64,000 bases of DNA from Linum tenue (lineage: Eukaryota; Streptophyta; Magnoliopsida; Malpighiales; Linaceae): the NCBI GenBank assembly GCA_946122785.1, contig CAMGYJ010000004.1, positions 8,826,150 through 8,890,149 on the forward strand. The letters are read 5' to 3'. The notes under the pieces were generated by a model. The model was not told the DNA's origin. It made no database searches and saw only the letters and a program-made list of their open reading frames with translations. Shown here piece by piece: positions 1 to 11,263 of this stretch. A program made the position numbers and the translations under genes. The first letter of the stretch is position 1, and every line of letters starts with the position of its first letter.

Positions 1-400
1 GGCCCTTTGATTTTTTGGGCTTGAGCAGATAGTTTGAGTGTTTTGGAATGAATAGCTTCCTCCGTTTGTTACTTTTCTGCAACTCCTCTGCAGAATTTCA
101 GTTTCTGTATCTTTCCTTTTGCATTTTCCTTTCTGTACTCGTTCCTATTCAGTCTTGATAATTAATTGAATGTCAACCTTATGTATAAAAAAAATGAGAG
201 AGTGAGGTAAAAGAAAGACTTGAAACTTGGCCACTTGCACTTGGAGGAGTTTGGGAGACACTAATAAATAGTAATTAGTAATTCTAATATTAGTCTTTTA
301 TATATTAAGGGGTCGTTTGAAAGTTGTGATTGTTAGAGGTGTGTTTGTTGAATATATGTATTGTGTACAATACAATGTTTGGAAGTGTCAAAGTGTAAAA
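1..400. other. intergenic sequence with a duplicated ~120-bp block
   Basis: No gene is visible. Bases 190-308 closely match 16050-16161 in the same orientation (shared words include AAAGAAAGACTTGAAACTT and CTTGCACTTGGAGGAGTTTG). This stretch was therefore duplicated or carried as a repeat at the two places. Confidence 0.5.
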
Positions 401-2283
401 GGGTTAATTGCATGGTTGGTCACTGAGATTACAAAAAATGTTCATGTTTGGTCACTGAAAATATTTAAATCCAATCTTGGTCACTCAAATTAATTAAATG
501 GTTCAAGTTTGGTCACTCTCCGTCCAACTCCGTTAAATTTGTCTGATGTGGCAGCCAAACCTCAAAGTTGATCGTTAACTCAGTGACGTGACAATCAAAA
601 AATAATAAATAAAATAAATGTAGATTAGGTCGGAAGATTGTGATGAAACAATGAAGGATCGAGAGGCATAGGGTGAAAAGCTGACATGGTATTATCGACA
701 ATGAAGCTAAAACAATGGCTGGAACTCTAGAAGGCTCTACAGTCTACAAGATTTGAACCTCAAGAACTTGAAATTCAAAAGAACAGAGATAAAGAGAACT
801 TGGGCGTTGAGAGCAGCCAAACAAGTGACAAACAACCATAAAAAGCATATTAACATACTCTATTTTGACTTCAACATTCTCAGTAGCCATACAAGCACAA
901 GAAGCGTACGTCTCATAATAAATTGCCGAGTTCCAATCCTTGGGCCATCCATGAACAGACAAACGAACGAACAGACAAACAAAGTGCGAGAAATCGGAAG
1001 AGCGGGGAAGAGATAACAGGGGAAGTTACGTCGTTCCAGGGCAATTTCAGATTCGAGAGTCGAGAGATTACTGAGAGTTGTAGTAGGAAGGCGGGTAAGT
1101 CTTGTGAGCGAAACTCCAATACTTGCTACCACTGGCAACCTCAATCAGCGTGCCTTCCAAGAGGTAGTACTCATACAGGCTGATAGCTTCAACGTCGTCA
1201 TCGTAAGTATGTTGGGACTTTTTAGGGGCGAGGGTACACGTACGATAGCCCGAGACCGGGTGACCAGGATTATGATAGAGTCGTGAACAACGTTCACTTT
1301 CCGAAAAGAATATTTCCACCCTCTACAAAGCCTTGGGTTACAGGAAATTTCTCCCGAGGATAAAACTATCACCACTTTAGGTTCTAGGCTCAAGAACACT
1401 AAAGCATACTTAGAAATTTTTTTTTTTTTGGAAGAAAGAAGAAGAATATGTTTTATATAGTCTGTGGCATCATCCACCCCACACATATTTATAGGGGCCG
1501 AATCCATGCATTGTTTCATGAAAGGTTGCCTTTATCCATACGAAAGGTTGCATTTATCCATATGAAAGGTTGCCTCTATCCATATGAAAGGTTATCCTTA
1601 TCCATATGAAGGGTTGCCTCTATCCATAAGGTTATCCTTATCCATAAAATAATGCAACCGCCACTAGGCCAAAGGGATGTGTCCCTTCACGGAATTAGAA
1701 TATCGGTTCGGTCGGTCTAATACCAAACCGGTTGGTCGGTCCAACCAAAAAACGGTTTGACTTGGTTAGTCCGGTTCAACCAAATTTCCAACAAAGTAGG
1801 CAATTCCGCACCAGCACAACGCAATTTGTAGTAGCTAATCTTGAATCAGTCAAACATCAGCTCCTCCAGGTCACGGACGGTGTCGGTCTCCCGGATATTG
1901 AAGGTGGCCTTCTCGTCGCCGAACTTTACCACGAACGAGATCTTCTCTCCTCTCCTCTTCTTCGACAGTGGAGGAGGAAGTCACCCTTTTTGTAATTATA
2001 ATATATTTTTATTTATTTATTTTACTTTATTGTGAAAATGAGTTGGAAATGATAAAAGATTAAAATTTATTTTATTTATTATTTTTTAATTGCCACGTCA
2101 CTGAGTTAACGGTCAACTTTGAGGGTTGACTGCCACATAAGACAAGTTTAATGGAGTTGGACGGAGAGTGACCAAACTTGAACCATTTAACTAAGTTGAG
2201 TGACCAAGATTGGATTTAAATATTTCCAGTGACCAAACATGAACGTTTTTTGTAATCTCACTGACCAACCACGTAATTAACCC
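401..2283. mobile_element. non-autonomous Mutator-like element (MULE) with 222-bp terminal inverted repeats
   Basis: Bases 401-622 and the reverse complement of 2062-2283 are nearly the same sequence over about 222 bp. Both begin GGGTTAATT and both carry three TTGGTCACT words. Long inverted ends of this kind are typical of MULEs. The flanks are AAGTGTAAA (391-399) and AAGTGTTTT (2284-2292), which is only a 6/9 match to the 9-bp duplication expected for MULEs. The interior has no transposase-like frame. It does contain unrelated moderate-GC sequence (about 720-1320 and 1840-1985) that may be captured host DNA. The type is well supported by the ends; the exact family is inferred. Confidence 0.8.
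1513..1655 (+). repeat. tandem repeat, ~22-bp unit, about 6 copies
   Basis: The unit reads roughly ATGAAAGGTTGCCTTTATCC and repeats with small changes through 1655. It lies inside the MULE interior and is non-coding. Confidence 0.8.
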
Positions 2284-3000
2284 AAGTGTTTTCTTTCCAT
2301 AATCACAAAAATATTATGCATTTACAATCTCAACTAAAAGTTGAGATTGTTGTGATTGTTGGTTTTGGATTTGTGTCAACTTTTTCTTTCCATTTATATC
2401 CCTAATAGTTTTTGCCTTATTCTAAAAGTTGAGGATAAATGTGACATTTTCACGTAAAAGCAACTTTATATAAATCAATACATAAAATAGAATCTCAACA
2501 ACCAAACAATGTGTTGTTAAAATGCACACATTATATCAATACATGTATTTATATTATGATGATTCATTACAATGCAACGATTTAATAATAATATATTAAT
2601 TAATAATAATATATTAATTAACCTGAGTTGCCCGCTTCTCTTCCGTCGTCTCATTGATGACTGATGAGTAATGAGCGGTGACGTGCTGTGTGGTAGGGAA
2701 ATTTTGAAAACCAGATGAAAAGGCGGTCACTTTAGCGGCAGAACAATAACTCCAGCAGCCACCTCTGGCAGCCGGGAAACAAATTTCCCCCAGCCAGCCA
2801 TTAAGAGTTCTCCTTCGACCTCAAACAACGGGAAACAATCCCACTCCCTCAACGAAAGCCTCTCCTCTTCTCTACTCTCCTTGGGAAGTTAAGAATCTGT
2901 CACTTCATATTCTTTTCTGTCTCTCTTCCTTTATCTGTTCGATCGGGAGGAATACAAAGAATTTGAAAGCTTTAAAAAGAACGCGTGTATATGTATTGAC
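2284..3000. other. intergenic, promoter-like pyrimidine-rich stretch, no gene seen
   Basis: AT-rich to about 2620, with a short direct duplication of a ~20-bp AT unit at 2580-2620. The stretch 2630-2940 is richer in C and T and resembles a promoter or 5' leader. No open frame with recognisable content follows it, because a hAT element sits at 3001. Confidence 0.4.
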
Positions 3001-3467
3001 CAACGTTGTCAACCCGCGGGTCGACCCCCGGGTCGACCCAATTTAACCCTGGCCCAGTGAGAAAAACGGGCCGCACGCACCCGCCGGGTCGACCTCTACA
3101 AGGTACCGGGATGGAGGTCAAATTGTGTCATTTTTTTCCTTTGGTTTGCGAAATGTTCCCATTTTCCGATTTATCTTTTCTGCTAACTCAATTTTTGAAA
3201 TCCTTAGTTGAACATTTGAATATTGATGTTATATAAGTGTGTGAATTTTCACTATATGTTAAATCTAATTACGAAATGTTGTTTTGGTGTAATATTATAT
3301 GTTATAACTCATATTTTATATGAGATTTGATATAATTTATCAGGATAAGTACAATATAATGACTCTTTTCATATTTTCAGGCTAAACCGGGCTAAAACGG
3401 GTGACCCATTAACCCTTGACCCACTAGCTCGACCGGGTTCGGGTCAGCCCGCGGGTTGACAACCTTG
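3001..3467. mobile_element. hAT-type miniature element, 467 bp
   Basis: The ends are inverted repeats: CAACGTTGTCAACCCGCGGG on the left, and the right end reads CAAGGTTGTCAACCCGCGGG when reversed. The element is flanked by a perfect 8-bp direct duplication GTATTGAC (2993-3000 and 3468-3475), the size left by hAT transposases. The interior is AT-rich and non-coding. Confidence 0.88.
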
Positions 3468-3532
3468 GTATTGACGATTCATATTCTTCACCATTAGACA
3501 CACCTCTCTATTTCCATGGCTTAGCCATTTCT

Positions 3533-4510
3533 CACTACAACAGAAACTGCCTTTTGTGACGGAAATAAACGGTTGCTAAATGTCAAATTTTTGTCGCGAA
3601 TTCTACGTTGTAACCAAAAAAAATTGGTAGAAGCTTTGGTAATATTTGCCGCGTTAGGAAAACCAATTTGTGACCAAATTTTCGGTTTGGTCACAATACA
3701 TCATATTTTTGTGACGAAAGTCCCAATTGGTCACAAATTCTTTTTATTTGCAACCAAGACAATTGGTAACAAAAAAACTGTCAAAATAGTCACAAAAGAA
3801 TACCTGATTGGTCACAAATAACATGAAAACCAACCAATTCATATATAATTTACCAACCAAATGATTAAGTCACAAAAGCAATTGTTTAAAACCAAAGAAT
3901 TTGGTTACAAAACTATTCTTCATAGCTAATGTAATTATCATTAAGTGACCAAAATTTTTGGTTATGAAACTCTTATCCTTACCAATATTTTATGGTCGCT
4001 ATATAATCAAAATATGAATAGTCATTTTGGTTTTAAAAAGTATATAATGTAACCAATTTATTTGTTCAACAATAACTATTTTCATTGGTCACAAATATTA
4101 TTTCCAACCAATGTTTTATGGTAACCATACATTCTAAATGTAACCATTTTTTTTGGTTATAAAATGTTCTAAATATGACTGCGTTGAATAGTCATTTTGG
4201 TGTTAAAAAGTATATAATGTAACCAATTTATTTGTTCAACAATAACTATTTTCATTGGTCACAAATATTATTTCCAACCAATGTTTTATGGTAACCATAC
4301 GTTCTAAATGTAACCATTTTTTTGGTTATAAAATGTTCTAAATATGACTGCTAATTTGGTTACATATATATATATATATATATTAGTTGAGAAAGGCTAT
4401 AAATTTGGTTATATTAGCATAACGTAATGCAACCAATTTAGGGCAATAATGGTATAATGGTCACATTATATTTCCAACCAAATACCAACTTACATTAGGT
4501 CATAGCAGTT
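3533..4510 (+). mobile_element. CACTA (En/Spm) element left end and subterminal repeat region
   Basis: The sequence starts CACTACAACAGAAA, the typical CACTA terminus. It is followed by about 900 bp dense in TTGGTCACAAAT-like words in both orientations, as expected for subterminal transposase-binding repeats. I found no matching right terminus in the window, so the element is truncated or its end has diverged. The right boundary given is only where the repeated words stop. Confidence 0.65.
4016..4351 (+). repeat. 170-bp tandem duplication
   Basis: Bases 4016-4185 are repeated almost exactly as 4186-4351, both beginning GAATAGTCATTTTGGT. It lies within the CACTA subterminal region. A (TA)n run of about 20 bp follows at 4363-4383. 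Confidence 0.9.
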
Positions 4511-5404
4511 CTAATTCATTAAGAAAATACAAAAATATGAGAAACTAAAACCTGCCAAAGAAATCACTTTGGCTTGAGAGATCACCCAGCTCCTTTCTTC
4601 TGCCCCTTGTTCGAAATACCTGCACCATATATAGTACAAACTCATTGAACAAAACAAGATCCTTGGTTCTCAACAACAAATCAAAACAGTATGATTACCA
4701 AAGCAAGTATAACTTTATACTTTTATCAGCCTTTTGTTTCAGCTTTAGACTTGTGAGTTCCCAAAGCCAAGTATCATTACCACCCAACCAGTGTATTGCC
4801 TGCATACAGATCAATCCATTCACAGTATTAGCTAAGACAGTATTTGCATAGGATATGTGAGTGACTTTCATGAAAACCTGAGATTCAGTGGTAAAAGGAT
4901 AATGGTAAAAGGAGGGGGAGGGGGGATAAAAGTTGCAGCTCAATGGTAATTTGGACGAAAGCGGTGATCTACATCACTGTCTTAGACAAAGACAGTGATG
5001 TTGAAACTGCTGTATTTTGGGAATTACTTTTATAAGTACTGTATTTAGGGAATTTTTTTTAATAACTCGAGTATTCTGGGATTTTTTCCCAGATTATTAG
5101 ACTACCATGCTTTATTATTGAATCTGTGAAAGTAAATGCAACATTTTGAATTTCTGACCTCTCCTCTTTTCTCAAGACTTATGCTTGGAATTGGGAAGAC
5201 ATGTTTTTGGAGGAACTGCGGAGCATTATACTAAGATTAATTAAAGTTATAAGGTGCCTACTGTAGCATAAGAGTTTTGCTAATATGATTTACTGTCATT
5301 GACTTTGGTGACCAGCCAGCCCTTCATTGACGCGTGGAAATAATGGATGGCTTTTGCCATCGACACGTTTCTGCATCTTACTCCTAATTTCCATCCATAG
5401 ATAA
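4511..5404. other. no recognisable gene
   Basis: AT-rich sequence with no long frame and no recognised motif on either strand. It may be interior of the CACTA element starting at 3533. Confidence 0.3.
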
Positions 5405-5755
5405 TCAACCACTTACCTCTTCTTCAGTCAAAATCCCTAACCTTATAGCCAAAGAAGATGATTTGTTCGCCTTTACCCTTTGATAGGGTAGAAAGCAAAT
5501 GCATATCTGGCCAGAGCTTCTTTCTCTGTGGGCCTCCCTAGGTATTCCATAGTCTTCGTTCCTGTGCCAACAATCTCCCCGCTTTCTAATGGACGAGTTG
5601 ATGCAACGATCGATGGTGGAATGATCACTTGAGGTAGCTGCCCTGAGGATTTCGATGACAGAGGGATAGGTGGAGGAGATGTCAGCGACGAGAAGCTGTA
5701 AGGTGGAGGCTTTGCGGTAGGCAAACATGGATGTGCGGCGGGTCAGAATCCCCAA
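5405..5755 (-). other. unrecognised coding-like segment, 116 codons
   Basis: This minus-strand frame is higher in GC than its surroundings and is open for 116 codons. It includes a hydrophilic middle and ends IRLGILTEEEVSG, where the DNA AAGAGGTAAGTGG could equally be a splice donor. A second overlapping minus frame (5473-5724) reads as a Pro/Ser-rich start followed by a compact hydrophobic end, and looks at least as protein-like. I do not recognise either product. The segment may be an exon remnant or captured gene piece. Confidence 0.25.
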
Positions 5756-6279
5756 CCCAAAGGGGGAATCGGGACTGGTCCGTTGTCAATCGAAATTGAA
5801 ACATCAATCAACTCTCCGCCATGCTCTGTCTCCCTAAATTCCTAGCGGACCGGAATAGCAGTAGCGGTGCTGGCGCATCGCATGAACCACTGATTATGGC
5901 AGTGAATGGTGACAAGCATCCAAGCGCTTACACACCACCAGATCTATCCAGGAACATACATGACTTTGAGGACGACATGCATAACAACCTCATTTGAGGA
6001 TTTTCTTCCACTCCATTAAAAAGAGATTAGATAAATACTCCGCCACTCAACAAAGGGATGGGATGGAAGGAGGTCAAGCCGAATTGAAGTAGCAGATGAA
6101 ATTGGATTACAGGGATTACTTTGGGCCAAAAAATCCAATAAAAGCTTTCTTTTAGTCTCTTCTTTTGTTTTCTGAGGGGTTTCCCTCAGTGGATGATGAA
6201 ATGAAGATTGATAGATAGATTACTGGAGTTACAAAATTCATGGGCTAGGTTTCTTTCGTCCTGTAAAAAAAAAGATGAA

Positions 6280-6310
6280 GAGGCAGAGGCAGAGGCAGAG
6301 GCAGAGGCAG
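6280..6310 (+). repeat. (GAGGCA)n microsatellite
   Basis: Five tandem GAGGCA units in non-coding DNA. Confidence 0.9.
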
Positions 6311-6433
6311 AAGGATTGCGGTGGTAAAGATATGAATTGAGGGATTCCCCAATTTGATGGACAAAGAAGGGTTAAAATATATGATTATACGCATGTACAT
6401 GGGCTTGCAAAGAGCAAAACAAAAAGCCCATCT

Positions 6434-6467
6434 AAAGCCGCTGCGTAGCGCGGATCAACTCCCCTAG
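6434..6467 (+). mobile_element. Helitron 3' terminus (plus strand)
   Basis: A GC-rich near-palindrome (GCCGCTGCGTAGCGCGG) lies 10 bases before CTAG, and the next base is T. This is the hairpin plus CTRR arrangement of a Helitron 3' end. The 5' end was not located, so the size is unknown. Confidence 0.55.
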
Positions 6468-6641
6468 TATTTATGAATTTTGTACCGTAGTTACGGGATA
6501 ACTTGAAAAAACTAATGTAGAATTGTATTGTTTTCCTATATAAAAAGAGGATCATATTGTTTAAAAGAGCTACAAGTAAATCTAGTGGCTAAGATATTTT
6601 CCTATTTCGTGTTTTACTTTTACCTCATTGGCATATATATA

Positions 6642-6690
6642 CTAGCATAAGCCCGCTCGCTATCGCTTCGCGTCTGAGCGAGTATGTGAT
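6642..6690 (-). mobile_element. Helitron 3' terminus (minus strand)
   Basis: Read on the minus strand, a GC-rich segment able to fold (around GCGATAGCGAGCGGGC) is followed by TTATG, CTAG and then T. It faces the plus-strand Helitron end at 6467 with 174 bp between. No 5' end was identified to the right. Confidence 0.45.
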
Positions 6691-6889
6691 ATTTTAAAAA
6701 TTAATAGTTTGAATTTTGACCCAAAAGTAAAGAGCTTGTCATCTATAATTCTATGTTGTGGACGCAACGATGAACATTAATAAGGGAGAAGGGTCGAGCA
6801 AATGATTTTTATGTTTAAGTTGTAAACACCGGGTTCAAGTTGTTTTGATCATATTGAATAGGTTGGATACCCATAGGTTTGGGTGCTCA

Positions 6890-7320
6890 ACCAAAAGGAA
6901 AAGATCAATAAAAAACACTAAAGCAGATAAAACTCGCTTCATACCAAAACTGTACACACCGAGCTCAACTCACCTTTGGTTTAAACCGAGTCTTTAACAA
7001 TTCACACTCGGCTCAACATGCCAATTGTAAAAGCAGATAAAACGCACTCTCGATACAAAACTCGTTAGCATTGGGTCTGGTTTCAATTATCATTCTCATC
7101 CAAAAGAAAAAGGATAAATTAAAAACACTAAAGCGGATAAAACTTGCTCCATACCAAAAACAATACTCACCGAGCTAAGCTCACCTTGTCTGGTTTGAAC
7201 CGAGTTTTTAACAATTCACACTCAGCTCAACATGCCAATTCTAAAAGTAAATAAAAAGCACTCTCGATACAAAAATTGTCAATAGACTTCGATTGTCATT
7301 CTCAACAAAAGGAAAAAAAA
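6890..7320 (+). repeat. two tandem ~212-bp units
   Basis: The first unit (about 6890-7107) is repeated with changes as 7108-7320. Both contain AACACTAAAGC, ACAATTCACACTC and GCTCAACATGCCAATT. A related segment (GGCTGGATACCCATGAG) lies at about 12470-12530, beyond the inserted LTR element. The array was therefore probably longer before the insertion. Confidence 0.7.
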
Positions 7321-7329
7321 TAGAAATGT

Positions 7330-8114
7330 TGATATGAGCAAGGGTGGTTGCTCAAGAATCAGAATCACGCAGCTCACTCGTTTCCAAGGAAACCGGAGAG
7401 GATTCGTCGAAATATCAAACAAAAACAGGATACAGGTTTGATGGTGATCGACGGGCAACTTCAACACTCGTATCGGGGAAGAGGCTCGTGCGATTTAGAG
7501 GTAGCAACTCGACCACGATTTGGGGGTATACTCAACCGATACTGAGCTCGCTCAACTACGGGAATCAATCCAGTAATCAAGGACATTCTAAGAATATGGG
7601 AACTCGAAGAACAAGGGTTTATTATTAAACTTCTCTACTCCACAACGAGCTTAAAGCTCTATTTAAATAGCCAGCTACAATCCTAACTCTACTACTAATG
7701 GAATACGGAAATTAACAAGCAAGCTAACTGCAAACAAGGAAAAAGAATCTTATCTAAGGAAGGAAAGTAATCAACACACGCACGTGTCTTTCGGCACAAG
7801 AAATTCACCTCCCAAACAAGTAATCGAAACAGCCTACATAGCCACTTCGAGGCCTTGATTCAAGGGCTCCCAAGCTCCGTCGCTCCTAGCCCACTCCAGC
7901 ATGGTCTTTACCAAGTTTTGGACTTCCATATCCTTCGTGTAGCCGCCTGCGAAGCTCCTCCAACTGTGTTGAATAAGCTCTCCAAAACAGCACCTCGAGA
8001 CAACTCCCAGCCTTAGCAAAAATCACCATCTTCAGGATCCTTCTCCGTTCATCTTCGTTGGTGAATTGAAGTTTTAGCAACGACGGGTTTGGACCAGCTT
8101 CGAGGGCTGCATCA
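7330..8114 (-). repeat. 3' LTR of the 7.3-12.4 kb element
   Basis: Same length (785 bp) as the copy at 11662-12446, with scattered substitutions. The differences show the insertion is not recent. Confidence 0.92.
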
Positions 8115-9463
8115 TTCCCTCCCTGTTAAAAAGCTTTGTCCACAAAGCTTGCAAATGACTACAAAACAAAACAGGTTCATGAAATGTTAGAAAAGGGTCG
8201 TAGAACTCGGATGCCAAACATTCCACCATTTCTCGGCCACCCTTCTCGCTGCGCCTTGATGATAGTTTAGCCTGGAACAAAATTAGATAGGTAGCACCAT
8301 CATAGCTAGATTCAACGATGACCATGAAAAAATCCAAGGTCGCGTTCGACGCCAGACGCCACAGTCTTGCGCCAAGCTCGCATGAACCTAGCTGAATTGG
8401 AGATTGCCAATTCCAGCTTCCACTTCCAGATTGAACACTTGGGTTGGCTGCGATTTGCTTATGGGGACTCATCCCAACCCATTTCAAGTGACGACACAGC
8501 CTAGATGGGGCCGACGTGGGCTCGATATTTTCCCCACCATTGAAACCATTCAAATTCGCAGAACCCAGCAACTGCAATTCTAATTTGGGCGTTTCGATTC
8601 TGTGTGAAATCGGGCTGCCGCTTGCGGTTCTACACATTATTTGAACCTCCCTGAACTCGTCGACACCATCCAATCGGCTCGAAGCAGCCTCACCTACCCC
8701 AACCAATTCGACCAGGCGCGAACAGTAGTTGGTCGTGGTCAGAGCGTCTTTGGCTCGAATTTGATCTGTCGTTGCAGCTGGATTCGGCTCCAATTGTCGT
8801 AGTGCACACAATTCTGGGTCATTCCCGAGTGTGTTGGCTTGGTCTTCTCGGCGCGACGTGCTGTCTAGACTCCCACCCAAATCCGTCTCTCTCCTACTCT
8901 GCACAGGCAAGGGAAAACAGGGTCTTCTGCATCGACGGCGGCGGTATTCCTGCTTCCTTTTGAGGGCGGTTAATACGTACCTCCCGGCCATTATAGTGGG
9001 TGGACCAAAATCTCCTTGTCTTGGCGTCCTGCGGTCCTCCAGCTGGCATTGGTCTGCGCGAGCTTCCGCTGGCGACAATGGCTTCAGTAGGATTCTCCGG
9101 TCACCCTGCTTAAGCTTGTAGCAATTAGTACCGCCATTATGACACACTCTGCGGTCAAATTGCCACGGCGTTCCTAACAGTAGGTGTGTTGCCTGCATCG
9201 GAGCGACGTCAAACACCAGTTCGTCCTTGTATTCGCCAATATCGAAGGGAACGCGGGCTTGTTTACTAACCTTGATGGCGCCGAAATCAGTGAGCCAGTG
9301 CAGATTGTACGGGTCCGGATGTTTGCTTGTGGTCAAGTCGAGCCTTTTAACGACGTCCAAGCTGACGACGTTCGCGCAGCTACCCCCCATCGACGATTAA
9401 AGAAAGTAATTGCCCGTTGACGACGCAACGGGAATAGAACAGATTCTCCCGTTGATCAGCATC
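8115..9463 (-). pseudogene. Ty3-type aspartic protease remnant plus unrelated tail
   Basis: The minus frame from about 9463 downward reads RCVVNGQLLSLIVDGG, then, after a one-base shift in a G run near 9390, GGSCANVVSLDVVKRL and on to a HLLLGTPWQFDRRV block. The IVDGGSCAN signature and the LLLG-PWQFDRRV block are diagnostic of the retropepsin region of plant Ty3-type pol. The extra G places a stop at the active-site DGGS motif. After about residue 110 the frame stays open to 8074, but its content no longer resembles pol. Reverse transcriptase should follow and is absent. Confidence 0.75.
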
Positions 9464-10298
9464 TCTTTTCCTTCTCTCTCTTATTTGAAAACGCTCCCTC
9501 CTCTCTCTAGTTTCTCGTTCTTTGTTTGGGCTGTGGGCTGCCGTCGGCGCCTCTGAGCGGCCGGCGGTAGCCCCTTTCTCCTTGCTTTTATTTTTGTTAT
9601 GCTTTCTGTTTTCCGTGCTTCCTTTTCGGAGCTTTTCTCACCTCTTCTCCGAAGTTAGGTGTTTCTTCTTCTTCCTCATGTCTGATCTTTACAGATCTGA
9701 TTATTGAGATGTTTTGGTGGTGTCAGAGGAGATTGAGGTTTCCTTAATCTGCCTTCTCCTTCTTGTTTCCTGTTCCTCCTCCTTGCTTCACCGCTACGGC
9801 TTGGTGTTTCGGAGATGTCTGGGAATCCTATTGTGATCTCCCGTTGGTTTCAGTTTCAAGGAGTTCGAAGGCGGAGATCAAGATTCATGGACTCTCGACT
9901 ATTGTCCCTGGCGCTTCCATCGGTTTGGCTGCGTGCTTTTGTCTTTCGGAGGTGGCGTCTGCAAGCGCTCTGCTTTGGTTTGCTTGCTGTCCGGCGGTCT
10001 TTGGGTCATCGGATCTCCTTTCATCAGCCTCTGCATGTGCGTCCGATGAGTGCTCTTTTGGGTGGTAGGTGGCGGCTGCTGCTCTTGGGGATTTTGGTTG
10101 GGGTGCTAGGGTTTCAGGCCATCTATTGGGCTTAGTTCTCTTTGGTTTTGTTTTTCAGGCCATCTGTTGGGCTTTGGTCATTTGATTGTTGCTTTGGGCC
10201 TTTCTATGTTTCTTGTTTCTCTCCCTGGGGTTTCGGCCCAAAATCTGTTCACCCTCTGGGTTCATATCAATGAATTTCCAATGTTTTCAAAAAAAAAA
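9464..10298 (+). mobile_element. poly(A)-ended retroposon nested in the LTR element
   Basis: An 835-bp block ends in an A run at 10289-10298 and is flanked by a perfect 10-bp direct repeat GATCAGCATC (9454-9463 and 10299-10308). These are the marks of LINE-driven target-primed insertion. It splits the gag-protease reading frame of the host element between two residues of an otherwise continuous frame. Its content is T-rich with repeated CAGGCCATCT-TTGGGCTT words near the 3' end and no reverse transcriptase. It is probably a 5'-truncated LINE or a retroposed transcript. Confidence 0.75.
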
Positions 10299-10308
10299 GA
10301 TCAGCATC

Positions 10309-11263
10309 AGAATGTGAGGCCATTGTAAGGGCTCTTCGGCTGACGGCAAATAGCTTCCCGCTTGGAGGATCTGTGACAAGAATTTCTTCTTCGATCTCGT
10401 CGCCCTCTGAATCAACTACAATTTTCCCGGGTTTGTCTTCTTCTTCTTCATCGGAGTAATACTCGCCATCGCGAAGCACAAGGGCCTTCTTGTTGGGACA
10501 CTGATTTTCCTTATGGCCTCGCCCGAAAAACTTAAGGCATTGGATATTGGCGCTCGATTTTTCAGTCCTGGCTTCGGGTGCAAGTGTTTGTGCTCTAGCC
10601 ACTTGAGCTACTCCTTTTGGGCGTGGCGCGATGGGTTCGGCAGCGTGCTCTGTTATGGGTTTGGCGGCAGCAGGGTATCTCCTTCCAGCGGTGAGTTTCA
10701 GCTGCCTCTCAACTTTTATAGCGAGATGCACTACCTCCTCTAAGTCCACAAACTGCCGCAATTCCAACTCATGTAGAACATCCCGATTGAGTCCAAACAA
10801 AAAAACGCGCAATCGTGGCCTCCCGATCCTCCTGAACATCCGCCCTCATCAATAACAACTCGTTTTCCTTGTAGTAGTCATCGACGGTTCTTGAACCTTG
10901 ACGAATTCCTTGGAGAGAATCAAACAACTCCCTTTGGTAGTACGCTGGTACGAACTTATCTCTCATCAAACCCCTCAATTCTTCTCACGTTGCTACAGGG
11001 GCTTGGAGGTTCCTTCTTCATCAAAGGTGGATCTGCTCCCACCAAGTTGCGGCGTAGTCCGTCAATTCGTAAGTGGCCAGTAAAATCTTCTGCGGGTCGG
11101 TATAGTAGCCACGTTGGAAGAAGAGGATTATTTTTTTCTCCCAATCAAGATAGGTGGCGGCATTGTTAGAGCCTGTAAAATCTCCCAAATCGGCGATGGT
11201 GTCTTCGTGCTCTGCCTCCGGTGGCCGCCCGACGCGACCAACATCAGGTCCAGCAGCAATCAT
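10309..11263 (-). pseudogene. Ty3-type gag remnant
   Basis: Three minus-frame pieces follow one another. 11263-11021 contains YLDWEKKIILFF and ATWWEQIHL. 10978-10769 contains MRDKFVPAYYQRELFDSLQ, a classic retrotransposon gag capsid block. 10839-10309 contains an acidic tail and a zinc knuckle. The knuckle reads CLKFFGRGHKENQC, so the second cysteine of the CCHC motif has become Phe. Stops and frame changes separate the pieces, and the C-terminal end is cut by the nested retroposon. Confidence 0.82.

Noticed and set aside
860..1519. Minus-strand frames of 94 and 124 codons in the MULE interior
   Set aside because: Overlap one another in different frames and show no domain; could be captured sequence but no product can be named.
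1850..1985. Ubiquitin-like fold in the minus frame KISFVVKFGDEKATF
   Set aside because: Only about 35 residues, ends in a stop, and the similarity to a beta-grasp start is too weak to call.
9763..10135. Two overlapping plus-strand frames of about 100 codons inside the nested retroposon
   Set aside because: Low-complexity Ser/Leu/Ala composition, no domain, and both frames are equally open, as expected for GC-rich non-coding sequence.
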